This document shows positions 12,301 to 22,404 of a stretch of 64,000 nt of DNA, in pieces (the stretch's first letter is position 1; the number at the start of each line of letters is the position of its first letter). Position numbers and translations under genes: made by a program. Under the pieces are notes generated by a model. The model was not told the origin of the DNA. It did no database searches and saw nothing but the letters and a program-made list of their open reading frames with translations. The DNA is from Ixodes scapularis (lineage: Eukaryota; Arthropoda; Arachnida; Ixodida; Ixodidae): assembly GCF_016920785.2 (NCBI RefSeq), contig NW_024609958.1, positions 1,054,001 through 1,118,000 of the forward strand, written 5' to 3'.

Positions 12301-15300
12301 GTCGAAGACATTCGTCGAATGCCTGGTTGGAACAATTAGTGGGTAGACGTAAAGCTTTGTCTCCACTGCACTTGTCGAAGGCATTCGTCGAAGGCTTGGT
12401 TTGAACGATTAGTGGCTAGACGTAAAACTTTGTCTCCACTGCACTCGTCGAGGGCATTCGTCGAAGGCCTGGTTGGAACGATTAGTGGGTAGACGTAAAG
12501 CTTTGTCTCCACTGCACTCGTCGAAGGCATTTGTCGAAGGCACCGAACAGTTAGTGGGTAGACGTAAAGCTTTGTCTCCACTGCACTCGTCAAAGGCATT
12601 CGTCGAAGGCCCGGTTGGAACAATTAGTGGGTAGACGTAAAGCTTTGTCTCCACTGCACTCGTCGAGGGCATTCGTCGAAGGCCTGGTTTGAACGATTAG
12701 TGGGTAGACGTAAAACTTTGTCTTTACTGCACTCGTCGAAGGCATTCGTCGAAGGCACCGAACAGTTAGTGGGTAGGCGTAAAGCTTTGTCTCCACTGCA
12801 CTCGTCGAAGGCATTCGTCGAAGGCCTGGTTGGACCAATTAATGGGTAGACGTAAAACTTTGTCTCCACTGCACTTGTAGAAGGCATTCGTCAAAGGCCT
12901 TGTTTGAACGATTAGTGGGTAGACGTAAAACTTTGTCTCCACTGCACTCGTCGAAGACATTCGTCGAACGTCCGGTTGGAACGATTAGTGGGTACACGTA
13001 AAGCTTTGTCTCCATTGCACTCGTCGAAGGCATTCGTCGAAGGCCTGGTTTGAACGATTAGAGGGTAGACGTAAAATTTTGTCTCCACTGCACTCATCGA
13101 AGGCATTATCCGAAGGCCCGGTTGAAACAATTAGTGGGTAGACGTAAAACTTTCTCTCCACTGCACTCGTCGAGGGCATTCGTCGAAGGCCTGGTTTGAA
13201 CGATTAGTGGGTAGACGTTAAGCTTTGTCTCCACTGCACTCATCAAGGGCATTATCCGAAGGGCCGGTTGAAACAATTAGTGGGTAGACGTAAAACTCTG
13301 TCTCCACTGCACTCGTCGAAGACATTCGTCGAATGCCTGGTTGGAACAATTAGTGGGTAGAGGTAAAGCTTTGTCTCCACTGCACTCGTCGAAGACATTC
13401 GTCGAATGCCTGGTTGGAACAATTAGTGGGTAGACGTAAAGCTTTGTCTCCACTGCACTCGTCGAAGGCATTCGTCGAAGGCTTGGTTTGAACGATTAGT
13501 GGGTAGACGTAAAACTTTGTCTCCACTGCACTCGTCGAGGGCATTCGTCGGAGGCCTGGTTTGAACGATTAGTGGGTAGACGTAAAGCTTTGTCTCCACT
13601 GCACTCGTCGAAGGCATTTGTCGAAGGCACCGTACAGTTAGTGGGTAGACGTAAAGCTTTGTCTCCACTGCACTCGTCAAAGGCATTCGTCGAAGGCCCG
13701 GTTGGAACAATTAGTGGGTAGACGTAAAACTTTGTCTCCACTGCACTCGTCGAGGGCATTCGTCAAAGGCCTGGTTTGAACGATTAGTGGGTAGACGTAA
13801 AGCTTTGTCTCCACTGCACTCGTCGAAGGCATTTGTCGAAGGCACCGAACAGTTAGTGGGTAGACGTAAAGCTTTGTCTCCACTGCACTCGTCGAGGGCA
13901 TTCGTCGAAGGCCTGGTTTGAACGATTAGTGGGTAGACGTAAAACTTTGTCTTTACTGCACTCGTCGAAGGCATTCGTCGAAGGCACCGAACAGTTAGTG
14001 GGTAGGCGTAAAGCTTTGTCTCCACTGCACTCGTCGAAGGCATTCGTCGAAGGCCTGATTGGACCAATTAATGGGTAGACATAAAACTTTGTCTCCACTG
14101 CACTTGTAGAAGGCATTCGTCAAAGGCCTTGTTTGAACGATTAGTGGGTAGACGTAAAGCTTTGTCTCCACTGCACTCGTCGAGGGCATTCGTCGAAGGC
14201 CTGGTTTGAACGATTAGTGGGTAGACGTAAAACTTTGTCTTTACTGCACTCGTCGAAGGCATTCGTCGAAGGCACCGAACAGTTAGTGGGTAGGCGTAAA
14301 GCTTTGTCTCCATTGCACTCGTCGAAGGCATTCGTCGAAGGCCTGGTTTGAACGATTAGTGGGTAGACGTAAAATTTTGTCTCCACTGCACTCATCGAAG
14401 GCATTATCCGAAGGCCCGGTTGAAACAATTAGTGGGTAGACGTAAAAGTTTGTCTCCACTGCACTGGTCGAGGGCATTCGTGGAAGGCCTGGTTTGAACG
14501 ATTAGTGGGAAGACGTAGAACTTTGTCTCCACTGCACTCATCAAGGGCATTATCCGAAGGGCCGGTTGAAACAATTAGTGGGTAGACGTAAAACTCTGTC
14601 TCCACTGCACTCGTCGAAGACATTCGTCGAATGCCTGGTTGGAACAATTAGTGGGTAGAGGTAAAGCTTTGTCTCCACTGCACTCATCGAAGGCATTATC
14701 CGAAGGCCCGGTTGAAACAATTAGTGGGTAGACGTAAAACTTTGTCTCCACTGCACTCGTCGAGGGCATTCGTGGAAGGCCTGGTTTGAACGATTAGTGG
14801 GTAGACGTAAAACTTTGTCTCGACTGCACTCATCGAAGGCATTATCTGAACGCCCGGTTGAAACAATTAGTGGGTAGACGTAAAACTTTGTCTCCACTGC
14901 ACTCGTCGAGGGCATTTGTCGAAGGCCCGGTTGAAACAATTAGTGGGTAGACGTAAAACTTTCTCTCCACTGCACTCGTCGAGGGCATTCGTCGAAGGCC
15001 TGGTTTGAATGATTAGTGGGTAGACGTTAAGCTTTGTCTCCGCTGCACTCGTCGAAGGCATTCGTCAAACGCCTTGTTGGAACAATTAGTGGGTAGACGT
15101 AAAGCTTTGTCTCCACTGCACTCGTCGAAGGCATTCGTCGAAGGCCTGGTTGGAACGATTAGTGGGTAGACGTAAAACGATGTCTCCATTGCACTCGTCG
15201 AAGGCATTCGTCGAAGGCCTGGTTTGAACGATTAGTGGGTAGACGTAAAGCTTTGTCTCCACTGCACTCGTCGAAGGCATTCGTCGAAGGCCTGGTTGGA

Positions 15301-15940
15301 CCAATTAATGGGTAGACATAAAACTTTGTCTCCACTGCACTTGTAGTAGGCATTCGTCAAAGGCCTTGTTTGAACGATTAGTGGGTAGACGTAAAACTTT
15401 GTCTCCACTGCACTCGTCGAAGACATTCGTCGAACGTCCGGTTGGAACGATTAGTGGGTAGACGTAAAGCTTTGTCTCCATTGCACTCGTCGAAGGCATT
15501 CGTCGAAGGCCTGGTTTGAACGATTAGTGGGTAGACGTAAAATTTTGTCTCCACTGCACTCATCGAAGGCATTATCCGAAGGCCCGGTTGAAACAATTAG
15601 TGGGTAGACGTAAAACTTTCTCTCCACTGCACTCGTCGAGGGCATTCGTCGAAGGCCTGGTTTGAATGATTAGTGGGTAGACGTTAAGCTTTGTCTCCGC
15701 TGCACTCGTCGAAGGCATTCGTCAAACGCCTTGTTGGAACAATTAGTGGGTAGACGTAAAGCTTTGTCTCCACTGCACTCGTCGAAGGCATTCGTCGAAG
15801 GCCTGGTTGGAACGATTAGTGGGTAGACGTAAAACGATGTCTCCATTGCACTCGTCGAAGGCATTCGTCGAAGGCCTGGTTGGAACGATTAGAGGGTAGA
15901 CGTTAAGCTTTGTCTCCACTGCGCTCGTCGAAGGCATTCG
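9321..15940. repeat. Satellite array, about 90 tandem copies of a 73-bp unit with higher-order structure
   Basis: A unit reads ATTAGTGGGTAGACGTAAAG, then CTTTGTCTCCACTGCACTCG, then TCGAAGGCATTCGTCGAAGG, then CCTGGTTTGAACG, 73 bp in all. Inside it TCGTCGAAGGC occurs twice 13 bp apart. Shorter forms occur: 69-bp units where the GGTTGGAA-type segment becomes ACCGAACAGT, 60-bp units missing one 13-bp subrepeat, and 56-bp units with both changes. About half carry AAGCTT and others AAACTT. Long blocks recur at fixed offsets, most clearly 1710 bp (from about 9727-10200 to 11437-11910), which equals 24 units of mixed length. The frames in both strands shift each unit, so the array does not code. It may be heterochromatic satellite or a transposon-internal minisatellite. 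Confidence 0.97.
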
Positions 15941-15964
15941 AATGCGGGAGCCAAATCCCCGACG

Positions 15965-16046
15965 CCTGCGTTCCGCTTTCCAACGCGTTTGACGAGTGCG
16001 GTGGACACAAAGGTAGCTAGCTTTAGGCCTACCCACTCATCATTCC
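15965..16046 (-). repeat. Diverged satellite unit in opposite orientation beside the array
   Basis: Read on the minus strand, this segment contains GAGTGGGTAGGCCTAAAGC, TTTGTGTCCACCGCACTCG and TCAAACGCG. These align with the unit's AGTGGGTAGACGTAAAGC, TTTGTCTCCACTGCACTCG and TCGAAGGC. It differs by point changes and a short insertion and is separated from the last array unit by about 25 bp. It is the only inverted copy seen. Confidence 0.7.
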
Positions 16047-16837
16047 ACTGACAGCTCGGCGTTCTGAAGCCCCCGAGCGCTCTCGTCTCCTCTCCGTCAC
16101 TTTCTCGGCTCATATCCCCGCTTAATTTAGCAATAAAACTGAATTGTGTAGTGCTCCCAGCGTGTTGCTTCTTCAGGATGCTCGTTCTCACAGAGAGCGA
16201 ACGCAAAGTTGAGAGGGAAAAGGAAGCTTGGGACATTATGCGTTTCACATATTGTGTTAAAAGTATCTCCCTTCGTTAGTGTAACAGCAAATTCAGGTGG
16301 TCAATCGTCGGCAACTTATTTTGCCGGAAAACCGGCAATAGCGTTCGCGTGGTCAGTTTCCGGGCGGTGCGCACCGTTCGAATGGTGGTTCTCCGAGAAG
16401 TACCGGCAACTTCCCGGCGCTTTTTATGTCCGAGCTCCGAACGGCTGGGCGAGCGGGCGCCAGACTGATCCGGTGTCGTCTCCTCCGAGAAGCGAGAGGA
16501 GCGCAGTTTGAATCAAAAAGCGAAATAACGAGTGTGATCTGGGCCCTATACTACACGGCGGAGCCAAGGTTCCGGGACAACGGCGTCTGCTGCGATTGGT
16601 CAGCGGACCAATCCAAGCCGTTGGGAAAATACCACAAGGAAAATACGGTCGTCCTTCTCGGAGGTGGACCGGGGCCCGAAGGGCGAAGCCAAGGTTGCGT
16701 GACATCTGTCACCTGGCACATGACGTCACTGCTTGTTTTAGTTGGTTTCGCTTGTAATGTCATAGGTTGCAATTTTCATGCTGTCGCTGCAACATGCAAC
16801 CCACGACCGCCTTATGCAACTTTGGCACCTTTGTTGC
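16047..16837. other. Unassigned GC-richer stretch with a 179-codon open frame
   Basis: The plus-strand frame 16426-16965 is open for 179 codons, but it runs into the TTTA microsatellite and a retroelement-like tail and shows no domain. I therefore regard it as chance. TTGCCGGAAAACCGGCAA at 16320-16337 is a short palindrome. No gene is supported. Confidence 0.45.
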
Positions 16838-16958
16838 TTTATTTATTTATTTATTTATTACACTTTTCCGGTGCACCTAAACAGCCCGTAGGCCTACATA
16901 AGGGTGCACCGTTGACACTTACATGCAGTTTTGCATTAAATGGATGCACGAAAACGCA
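16838..16958 (-). mobile_element. Probable 3' end of a non-LTR retroelement, reverse orientation
   Basis: A TTTA-type microsatellite (about 16840-16858) is followed by ACACTTTTCCGGTGCACC and GGCCTACATAAGGGTGCACC, which itself holds the inverted pair GGTGCACC/GGTGCACC. Read on the minus strand this is a short 3' UTR ending in an AAAT repeat tail, a common non-LTR 3' end in arthropods. There is no coding sequence, so the assignment is tentative. Confidence 0.4.
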
Positions 16959-17712
16959 TGCATAATTTGAAGAAACAAAAACGTGAAATATAAATGTAAA
17001 TGAGAAAAGTGCATAAAGTTGAAAACAACACTGTTTGCTAAAAAGACTGATACAAGAGAGCGTCACATTATAAAAGCACTTGCGGAGACCGCATACTAAA
17101 ACTTTCCCGCAAAAAGATGTCTACTTCGGGCGTGTTTGCGACACTTGACATGTTAAAATTATACTGGATACGCTCAATGGGTCTTAAGCTTTTTGGCTCA
17201 GAGGAACCGAAAACACGATGGGAGCGAAGAGACCTGCCAGGTACAGCAATGAATATGGATGAGGTTAGCTTGGGGCAATCTATGAAACCGTGAAGACATT
17301 TGTGTAAAAATAAAAATCTCGTACCTGCCTCCTTTCGCAGAGGCAATACAGGTTTACAATCGTCAACAATCGCTCATGGCTGAAATAAATTCGCTTGTTA
17401 AAATAACGATCGTAAAGTAGTCGAACAAACTTCTGTACATTTTCAAGTTCATTCGAGTTTGTCTGGTTTTAACGATTCCAAACAACGCTGGAGAAATCCA
17501 GTTTATACAGGATGAGGGATCGCTACAAATGCAAAAAGCAAGAATATCCCCTAAAGTTTGGTTGCATTCATTGCGTGATGCTGTCTGGTGTAGTTGGTTC
17601 GTTGATTAGGGGCGAGCCAGTCCAAGTCAGACAGGCTGGCAGGCGCCAACGTGAGCCCAGGTTGGACGAAAAATGCCTTGCTTTTGTGCCGAAGTCGTCT
17701 ACATGTCCCGAT
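16959..17712. other. Unassigned sequence
   Basis: No gene, RNA or paired repeat ends were recognised. The minus frame 17068-17346 (92 codons) and plus frame 17512-17817 show no motifs, and the latter runs into the hAT-like element. Confidence 0.5.
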
Positions 17713-18537
17713 CAGACCTGTGCCCGTCACTTGAAAAATGTAATGGATTACAATCACAATTTACCGATTCTCAAATATATTGAATCACCGTTAAAAATCA
17801 CTCTCACTGAAAAGTGACGGATTACTTTAATCGTAACGTTACAAATTACTTTAACGTTACGTTTCCCCTACACTTATCCAGAAAAAATTTGAAACAATTT
17901 TTATATTTTCAAAAATATTCAGCAACACTCTTTTCTATTTTTCATACGCCCACATTATGGTAGTCCTCGTAACAATAAAACATTGTACTTATGAGAAAGA
18001 ATGTAGGTGCACTCCGTTCGCCTGTAGCTCACAAGGCAGCGTAATCTGCAACCACACCCGCCATCCCGCTTGCTTACGGCGAACGGAAACGATCCCTGGA
18101 ATTCTACAGACCAAGCGGTACGCTTATATATGAGTCGCAGCGTCTACGAGATCCGGAGGTAGTTAACCGATCTACGAATGTCCCCTTTGGAAACGGGCCT
18201 TTCAAGTGCGAGTGTAACGTCTGGAAAGCTGAGGTCTCGTGCCTGTAGCTTTGACGTGCTGTAAGCTTATGTATGCATGAACGCAGTACAGTTGCACGCA
18301 GTACTGAAAAAGGCATGGGCGCGAGCGCCCGTTTTTGAACTTTAGTCGAGCGGGTGGTCGCTCGCTCATACTGGATCAGTTTCTGTATGATGTTTATATA
18401 TTTTTAGAAGTATCGAGTGGTTAAAGTAATTCGTTACAAATATTTTTTAACGACAGTACATTCCAAATTACTGCTAAAAAACGTCGCAATTACAAAATTA
18501 CACAAAAAAAAACGGATTACTTTCCAAATCTAGTCTA
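17713..18537 (+). mobile_element. hAT-like non-autonomous element with GTAAC/ATTAC-rich ends
   Basis: The left end CAGACCTGTGCCCGTCAC matches the left end at 63622 (CAGACTTGTGCCCGTTAC). About 130 bp of subterminal sequence is built from GATTAC, GTAACG and AATTAC motifs. The right end (18415-18537) has the mirrored motif set and finishes CAAATCTAGTCTAG, approximating the inverted terminus. The interior has no transposase frame. CAG-type termini with clustered subterminal motifs are usual in hAT-derived elements. No clean 8-bp duplication was found. Confidence 0.6.
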
Positions 18538-18587
18538 GACGAGCGACAATAAGATAAATGGTTTTCGCTTCCAGGTAACATTATTGC

Positions 18588-19286
18588 TTGTGCGCGTCCG
18601 ATTTTGCCAATCAAAATTCGGCTGAGTGCTATCGAAAACAAAGGTGGGTACCGGTTCCGTTAATCAATGTGGCGCAGCTACACAAAGGATCGTGCGTTCT
18701 ATGTGTCCATTTGTCCCCTAACTATTTGCTGACGCTACTGCGTCGTGTAGCGTTCGTCACGAAAGGATGGGGGCTATTCAAGACGACAGACGGCAATGAG
18801 TGCGTTGAGATCCCGCTCACGATTTCAGAACCGCTGACCCAAAAGATTAGATTCTGGGCGCCTCTTGTACTAATTGCAATGAACAGCTTGTTAGCGAGTA
18901 AATCGATATTTTTTTTTCCTTCTGACAAGTTTTTCTCGCGAAAACAAAGGCTACAAGCGCCAAAAATGTCATTTCTTGGTTGGGTGAATATTAGGCTTAG
19001 GTGTACAGCGGCTTGTCTTTTCTCTGTGTATCTCTTGATTCAGGTAACGTTATTTTTAAGGTCTCACGTTTTCGATACACCCGATGGAATCCGGAAAACA
19101 GTCGCCGGTAAAATTTTCTTAACTTCCGCTTTATCTGGAGAACTCCAAATTTGGAGGTTTCCATGGCCAAGAAAAAACAGGGCAGTTTTCTACGAATCAG
19201 TTCGGTTAGAACACAGGTTCAGCGGTCATCAGGAGAGGCCTCCCCTGATTCTTCCAAAATCTAAAAATCTTTCGAAAACAGGTTGA
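18588..19286 (+). CDS. Unrecognised 232-codon open reading frame
   Basis: This is one of the two longest open frames outside obvious repeats. The other, 231 codons at 20606-21301, overlaps Penelope and THAP fragments. The product has two or three hydrophobic stretches (around residues 85-100 and 140-160) and a basic C-terminal third, but I recognise no domain or signal peptide. The sequence near 19230-19245 contains the palindrome AGGAGAGGCCTCCCCTGA. No promoter, splice site or poly(A) signal clearly belongs to it. It could be a decayed transposon gene or chance, and chance is credible in a window this large. Confidence 0.2.
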   Translation: MCASDFANQNSAECYRKQRWVPVPLINVAQLHKGSCVLCVHLSPNYLLTLLRRVAFVTKGWGLFKTTDGNECVEIPLTISEPLTQKIRFWAPLVLIAMNSLLASKSIFFFPSDKFFSRKQRLQAPKMSFLGWVNIRLRCTAACLFSVYLLIQVTLFLRSHVFDTPDGIRKTVAGKIFLTSALSGELQIWRFPWPRKNRAVFYESVRLEHRFSGHQERPPLILPKSKNLSKTG

Positions 19287-19544
19287 CCGTTTATCCCGTT
19301 GGGGTTCGTTCAGGACACGGGGCATTGCAATTCTGGGCCACGACACAAACCGTTGTTATGGTTTCCAGATTGATATTAGAGGAAGGTACGGCTGTGATTT
19401 GATAACCGTGAAAGCTATTCCCTTTTAGGTTTCATAGGAGGGACAGTTGAGGCTTCTATTCAAGGAGGTTATAATTACCAGGGCGGGGCACGTTGCAATA
19501 TTGGTGAAGCCTAGCCATAAAAGAAAGTTTAAACGATATTGTGG
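19287..19544. other. Unassigned sequence
   Basis: No gene or repeat end was recognised between the open frame on the left and the CACGTG-containing repeat on the right. Confidence 0.5.
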
Positions 19545-19715
19545 CCAATCTGACTGTAGATCTCTCTGGCAATTGGTGCGCGTGACATGTCACGTGTAAT
19601 GTCGATGGGTGATTATTGAAGGATCCTTTGCAGACTTGCGCGCGCTTCGTCCAGTGGGTTCTATCAGATCGAAGGCTAGACGAAGGCTAGCTACGGTCAC
19701 GTGATGTGGTCACGT
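19545..19715 (-). repeat. Interspersed repeat shared with 60765-60930
   Basis: The reverse complement shares CATCACGTGACCGTAGCTAG, CTTCGTCTAG, GCGCGCAAGTCTGCAA, CACGTGACA, GTCACGCGCACCAAT and GAGAGATCT with 60765-60930, in the same order and near spacing. It is a diverged copy of one family. A CCTTGCAGACTTGC palindrome arm present at 60808-60833 is altered here. Confidence 0.75.
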
Positions 19716-20005
19716 TGGGCTGATAAGTGAGGAGAGTAAGGAGGAAAATGAGAAAGAGGCGAGGCGTCAAGGGAGCAAGGCTTGTGGAGGCAACGCGCCT
19801 GACGTCATGCCCTCTCCTACCCTTCTATCCTCCTTACTGCTATCTCACCACTCCACCCCACATAGCCGCAGGGAGGGGCGATAGAAGAGGGTGAAAAGAA
19901 AACAAGCTTTCCAATGACAACGTCAAGGAGTTCAGTGATCTTAATGTGTACTTTTTGAGTTCTGCTGTAAGACAGTATTACAATTGGCAAGGGTGCCAAT
20001 GTCAT
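19716..20005. other. Unassigned sequence between two repeats
   Basis: A purine-rich tract (19728-19780) and a pyrimidine-rich tract (19805-19860) occur. No gene is seen. Confidence 0.5.
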
Positions 20006-20105
20006 TTGGAGAACATAAAAGCGCTTCACGACAGGGACGAAGAGTAGGAACGAGACAACACAATGCGCTAACTTCAACTGGTTTAATCGTCAGAAAATCA
20101 AAGGT
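20006..20105. repeat. Left inverted flank of the Penelope-like fragment (pLTR-like)
   Basis: This 100-bp sequence, from TTGGAGAACATAAAAGCGC to AGAAAATCAAAGGT, is nearly the exact reverse complement of 20714-20813. The two flank a GIY-YIG coding remnant. Penelope-like elements are often bordered by such terminal repeats in direct or inverted orientation. Confidence 0.85.
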
Positions 20106-20687
20106 TTTAAAGAAGCTACGAGTAGTAGCGAGTCCAGACCAGGATGTGGCCCAAAAGAAACAAAGAGTGGCGGTTGTGCCTCACGTGCACAAAACCGCAC
20201 ACAATCTCAAAAGGATAGCAAACCGCGTAAATGCTCGGGTAGTTTTTTTTGCACCCGAAAAACTTGCCAAGTTGTGCAAAATGACGGACCCTTACCGCAA
20301 ACCACCGGTTGGCTGCGTGAAGAAGCATCGCAGCCCGTTTGTAGATTGCGCAGAAGGCGTCGTTTATGAGATCCCGCTGACGTGCGGTAAAAAGTATACG
20401 TTGGACAGACGGGAAGATGTCTGAATGACAGATTGCGCGAGCACAACCTAAAAGTGAGCGGACAGCGTGACGGTCATTTGTCGATGCACTGCCATGACTG
20501 TGGGTGCAAACCTGAATTTAATTTGTCCACTGTCATTAGAAAACATAGAGATAAGACGGTAAGGGAAATTATAGAGACGGACCTGATAAAAAACTACGGG
20601 GATCGATGTGTCAGCGTGGCGTCGATCGATTTGGCCGACAAAGAGACACAGTTCTTGCGATCAGAGGTGTGGCTTGCGATTGGTTGA
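20106..20687 (+). pseudogene. Penelope-like retroelement C-terminal fragment with GIY-YIG endonuclease domain, frameshifted
   Basis: The first frame shows a basic linker with VPHVHKTAHNLKRIA, then PVGCVKKHRSPFVDCAEG and GVVYEIPLTCG, the GIY half of the endonuclease. An A-run at 20389-20393 carries a one-base shift. In the next frame the protein continues YVGQTGRCLNDRLREH (the YIG half with the following Arg residues), HCHDCGC and RKHRDKTVREIIE, to a stop at 20685-20687. GIY-YIG domains of this form follow the reverse transcriptase in Penelope-like elements, where they cut target DNA. The reverse transcriptase itself is absent, so this is a 5'-truncated dead copy between inverted 100-bp flanks. 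Confidence 0.88.
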
Positions 20688-20713
20688 ATGGCGCGATGAT
20701 GCAGAGTATTTAT

Positions 20714-20813
20714 ACCTTTGATTTTCTGACGATTAAACCAGTTGAAGTTAGCGCATTGTGTTGTCTCGTTCCTACCCTTTGTCCCTGTCGTGAAGCGCTT
20801 TTATGTTCTCCAA
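20714..20813. repeat. Right inverted flank of the Penelope-like fragment (pLTR-like)
   Basis: It is the reverse complement of 20006-20105 with very few mismatches, starting ACCTTTGATTTTCTGACG and ending GCGCTTTTATGTTCTCCAA. It is followed by CAGTACCAACTCGCCCAA, an end sequence also seen in altered form at 2150 and 62113. Confidence 0.85.
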
Positions 20814-21067
20814 GTTTCAGTACCAACTCGCCCAAGAATCCGCATTACTCAGCCAATGTCATGTGGTGCACTTGCATTCTCATACATAAATTCAACTCTG
20901 TTACGTCACGCCGCGGTGGTGGCGCGTCGGGCGCACTTATGGTCCTGGGCTGTGCACGGAAATCACCATGCGGGACGTGCATTTCTGTGGCGTTTAGGAA
21001 AATACGAGACAAAAAAGCCTGCCTTCTTGTTAAAACGCCACGACTAAGGCTGTACCAGAGAAGGAAA

Positions 21068-21193
21068 GGTTTGAAGATCACTTTTCATATGTTTTCTGCC
21101 TGCTCGGTTCGTTTGAAAACGTGGATAGGTGCTGCGAAAAGTGAAAACCCTCTGCCGTCGGACCAAGGTTGCTTGTGCGTGAAGCACTTTGGG
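21068..21193 (+). pseudogene. THAP zinc-finger domain segment (exon-like)
   Basis: In frame the segment reads GLKITFHMFSACSVRLKTWI, then a short stretch with NPLPSDQGCLCVKHF. The Phe-His-x-Phe, Arg, Trp and Cys-x2-His-Phe spacing is that of a THAP domain, whose zinc is held by C2CH residues. A GTAAAT donor follows directly at 21194, where THAP exons often end. The N-terminal Cys pair is not visible in frame, so the domain is incomplete or its first part is in another exon. THAP domains occur in P-element-type transposases as well as host regulators. The inverted repeats downstream favour a transposon origin. Confidence 0.6.
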
Positions 21194-21264
21194 GTAAATT
21201 TACAAATTCTTCTGGTCGTCGAACTTTTGTTTTGTTCCAACATCAACGCAGAAAAACTACCAAC

Positions 21265-21420
21265 AGAAACTGTAATATATTGTTTGTTTGGTCGCTATTA
21301 GGACTCGAATCTCGTGCTATGACAGATTTTAACGGGACTTCGCATAAACGTTCAGCTGAGCAGCATTTTGACCTGTGTAAGGTTTTCTATTTAATGTTAG
21401 TACTTACCTCAATATCTGAG
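21265..21420 (+). repeat. Left arm of a 150-bp inverted repeat pair
   Basis: The segment from GTCGCTATTAGGACTCGAAT to TGTAAGGTTTTC is the reverse complement, with mismatches, of 22405-22560. The pair encloses a later-inserted palindromic MITE and lies beside the THAP segment, so it could be the terminal repeats of a THAP-bearing transposon. Confidence 0.7.
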
Positions 21421-21509
21421 CGTAAAAGCCAGTGAAGCAACATTATTTATCCTAATAATATTTATTGCCTTGGCACTGGGGTGATTTGCAAGGCGTGTGA
21501 GCTTTGCCC

Positions 21510-21942
21510 TACACTCTCAAGAAAAAAGGGTGTCAAATGGTGTATTCTTATACCCTTTGTCCCATATAATACACCCCAGAATTTCAATTCGACGTACAGT
21601 GCCCTACAGTCGAACATTGGGCCCCAAACTTTACGAGGAGCTTGATAGCCGTGTGGTACAACATATTAAATAGCTAAAGTACGTATCAAAGACCACATAA
21701 AGAAAACACTGAGCTTTTACAGTAGGGCCAAGAAAACCCTGAATTATTTTTTTCATGTTCAGTAAAACGTGCATTAGCTATTTTAATAAGTTGTACCACA
21801 CGGCTATCAAGCCCCTCGTAAAATTTCGGGCCGTCTGTTCGACTGTAGGGCGCTGTACGTCAAATTGAAGTTTTGGGGTGTATTATATGGGACAAAGGGT
21901 GTAAGAACACACCCTTTGACACCCTTTTTTCTTGAGAGTGTA
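21510..21942. mobile_element. Near-palindromic MITE with arms of about 185 bp and TA target
   Basis: The element reads TACACTCTCAAGAAAAAAGG at the left and its complement at the right. The arms stay complementary through AATACACCCCA, GACGTACAG and GATAGCCGTGTGGTACAAC, close to the centre. TA at both borders suggests a TA duplication, as for Tc1/mariner-like elements, but the terminal sequence alone does not decide the superfamily. It has no coding capacity. Confidence 0.9.
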
Positions 21943-22404
21943 TGCATTGACGAAGAACATACGTAACATCTAGACTCGCGGACAAACTTAAGTCAAGAGG
22001 GAAAAGTCTAAGTAACCCGGCATGAATCACTGAAAATAGAAACGAAACCTAAACACATGACTAACACATTTGAAGACTTACATGCTACGAAATGCTCGTT
22101 ATTTTACGAAAGAGTCCGTATGCGCAAAATATAAATCGTACTTCCTAAGCGTCAGATACTAAATCGTACATATGTATATGCACTCCATATCTGTTACACA
22201 TAAGAAAATATGACAATTACATATCAAGTTCGATATTTCAAACTCAAAGCCGAAAGCAAAAGGCCCCAGAGGAATTCTTTAACGACCTGCATTCCCCCGA
22301 AGTGGGAGGAAATAAGCACAGAGCCCGCACTTGCGGATACGGACTTCTGAGCAACTCTTTTTAAGTGCACTACTCCAAATTTTATTAAAGTTCATGGTTG
22401 GACA

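Noticed and set aside
9321..15940. Dozens of similar 64-118-residue minus-strand open frames with a repeated FDECLRRVQW motif, resembling a gene family
   Set aside because: They are successive windows onto a 73-bp tandem unit. The frame shifts by one base per unit and each frame meets a stop after about 2.7 units, so no protein repeat can continue.
9321..15940. CRISPR-like array of regularly spaced repeats
   Set aside because: Units are contiguous and homologous throughout, with no unique spacers, and the context is eukaryotic.
16426..16965. 179-codon plus-strand open frame
   Set aside because: It crosses a TTTA microsatellite and a retroelement-like tail, shows no domain and has no gene signals.
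20606..21301. 231-codon frame read as one protein
   Set aside because: It is a fusion by chance of the Penelope 3' end, the right inverted flank and the THAP segment. Only the last part is meaningful.
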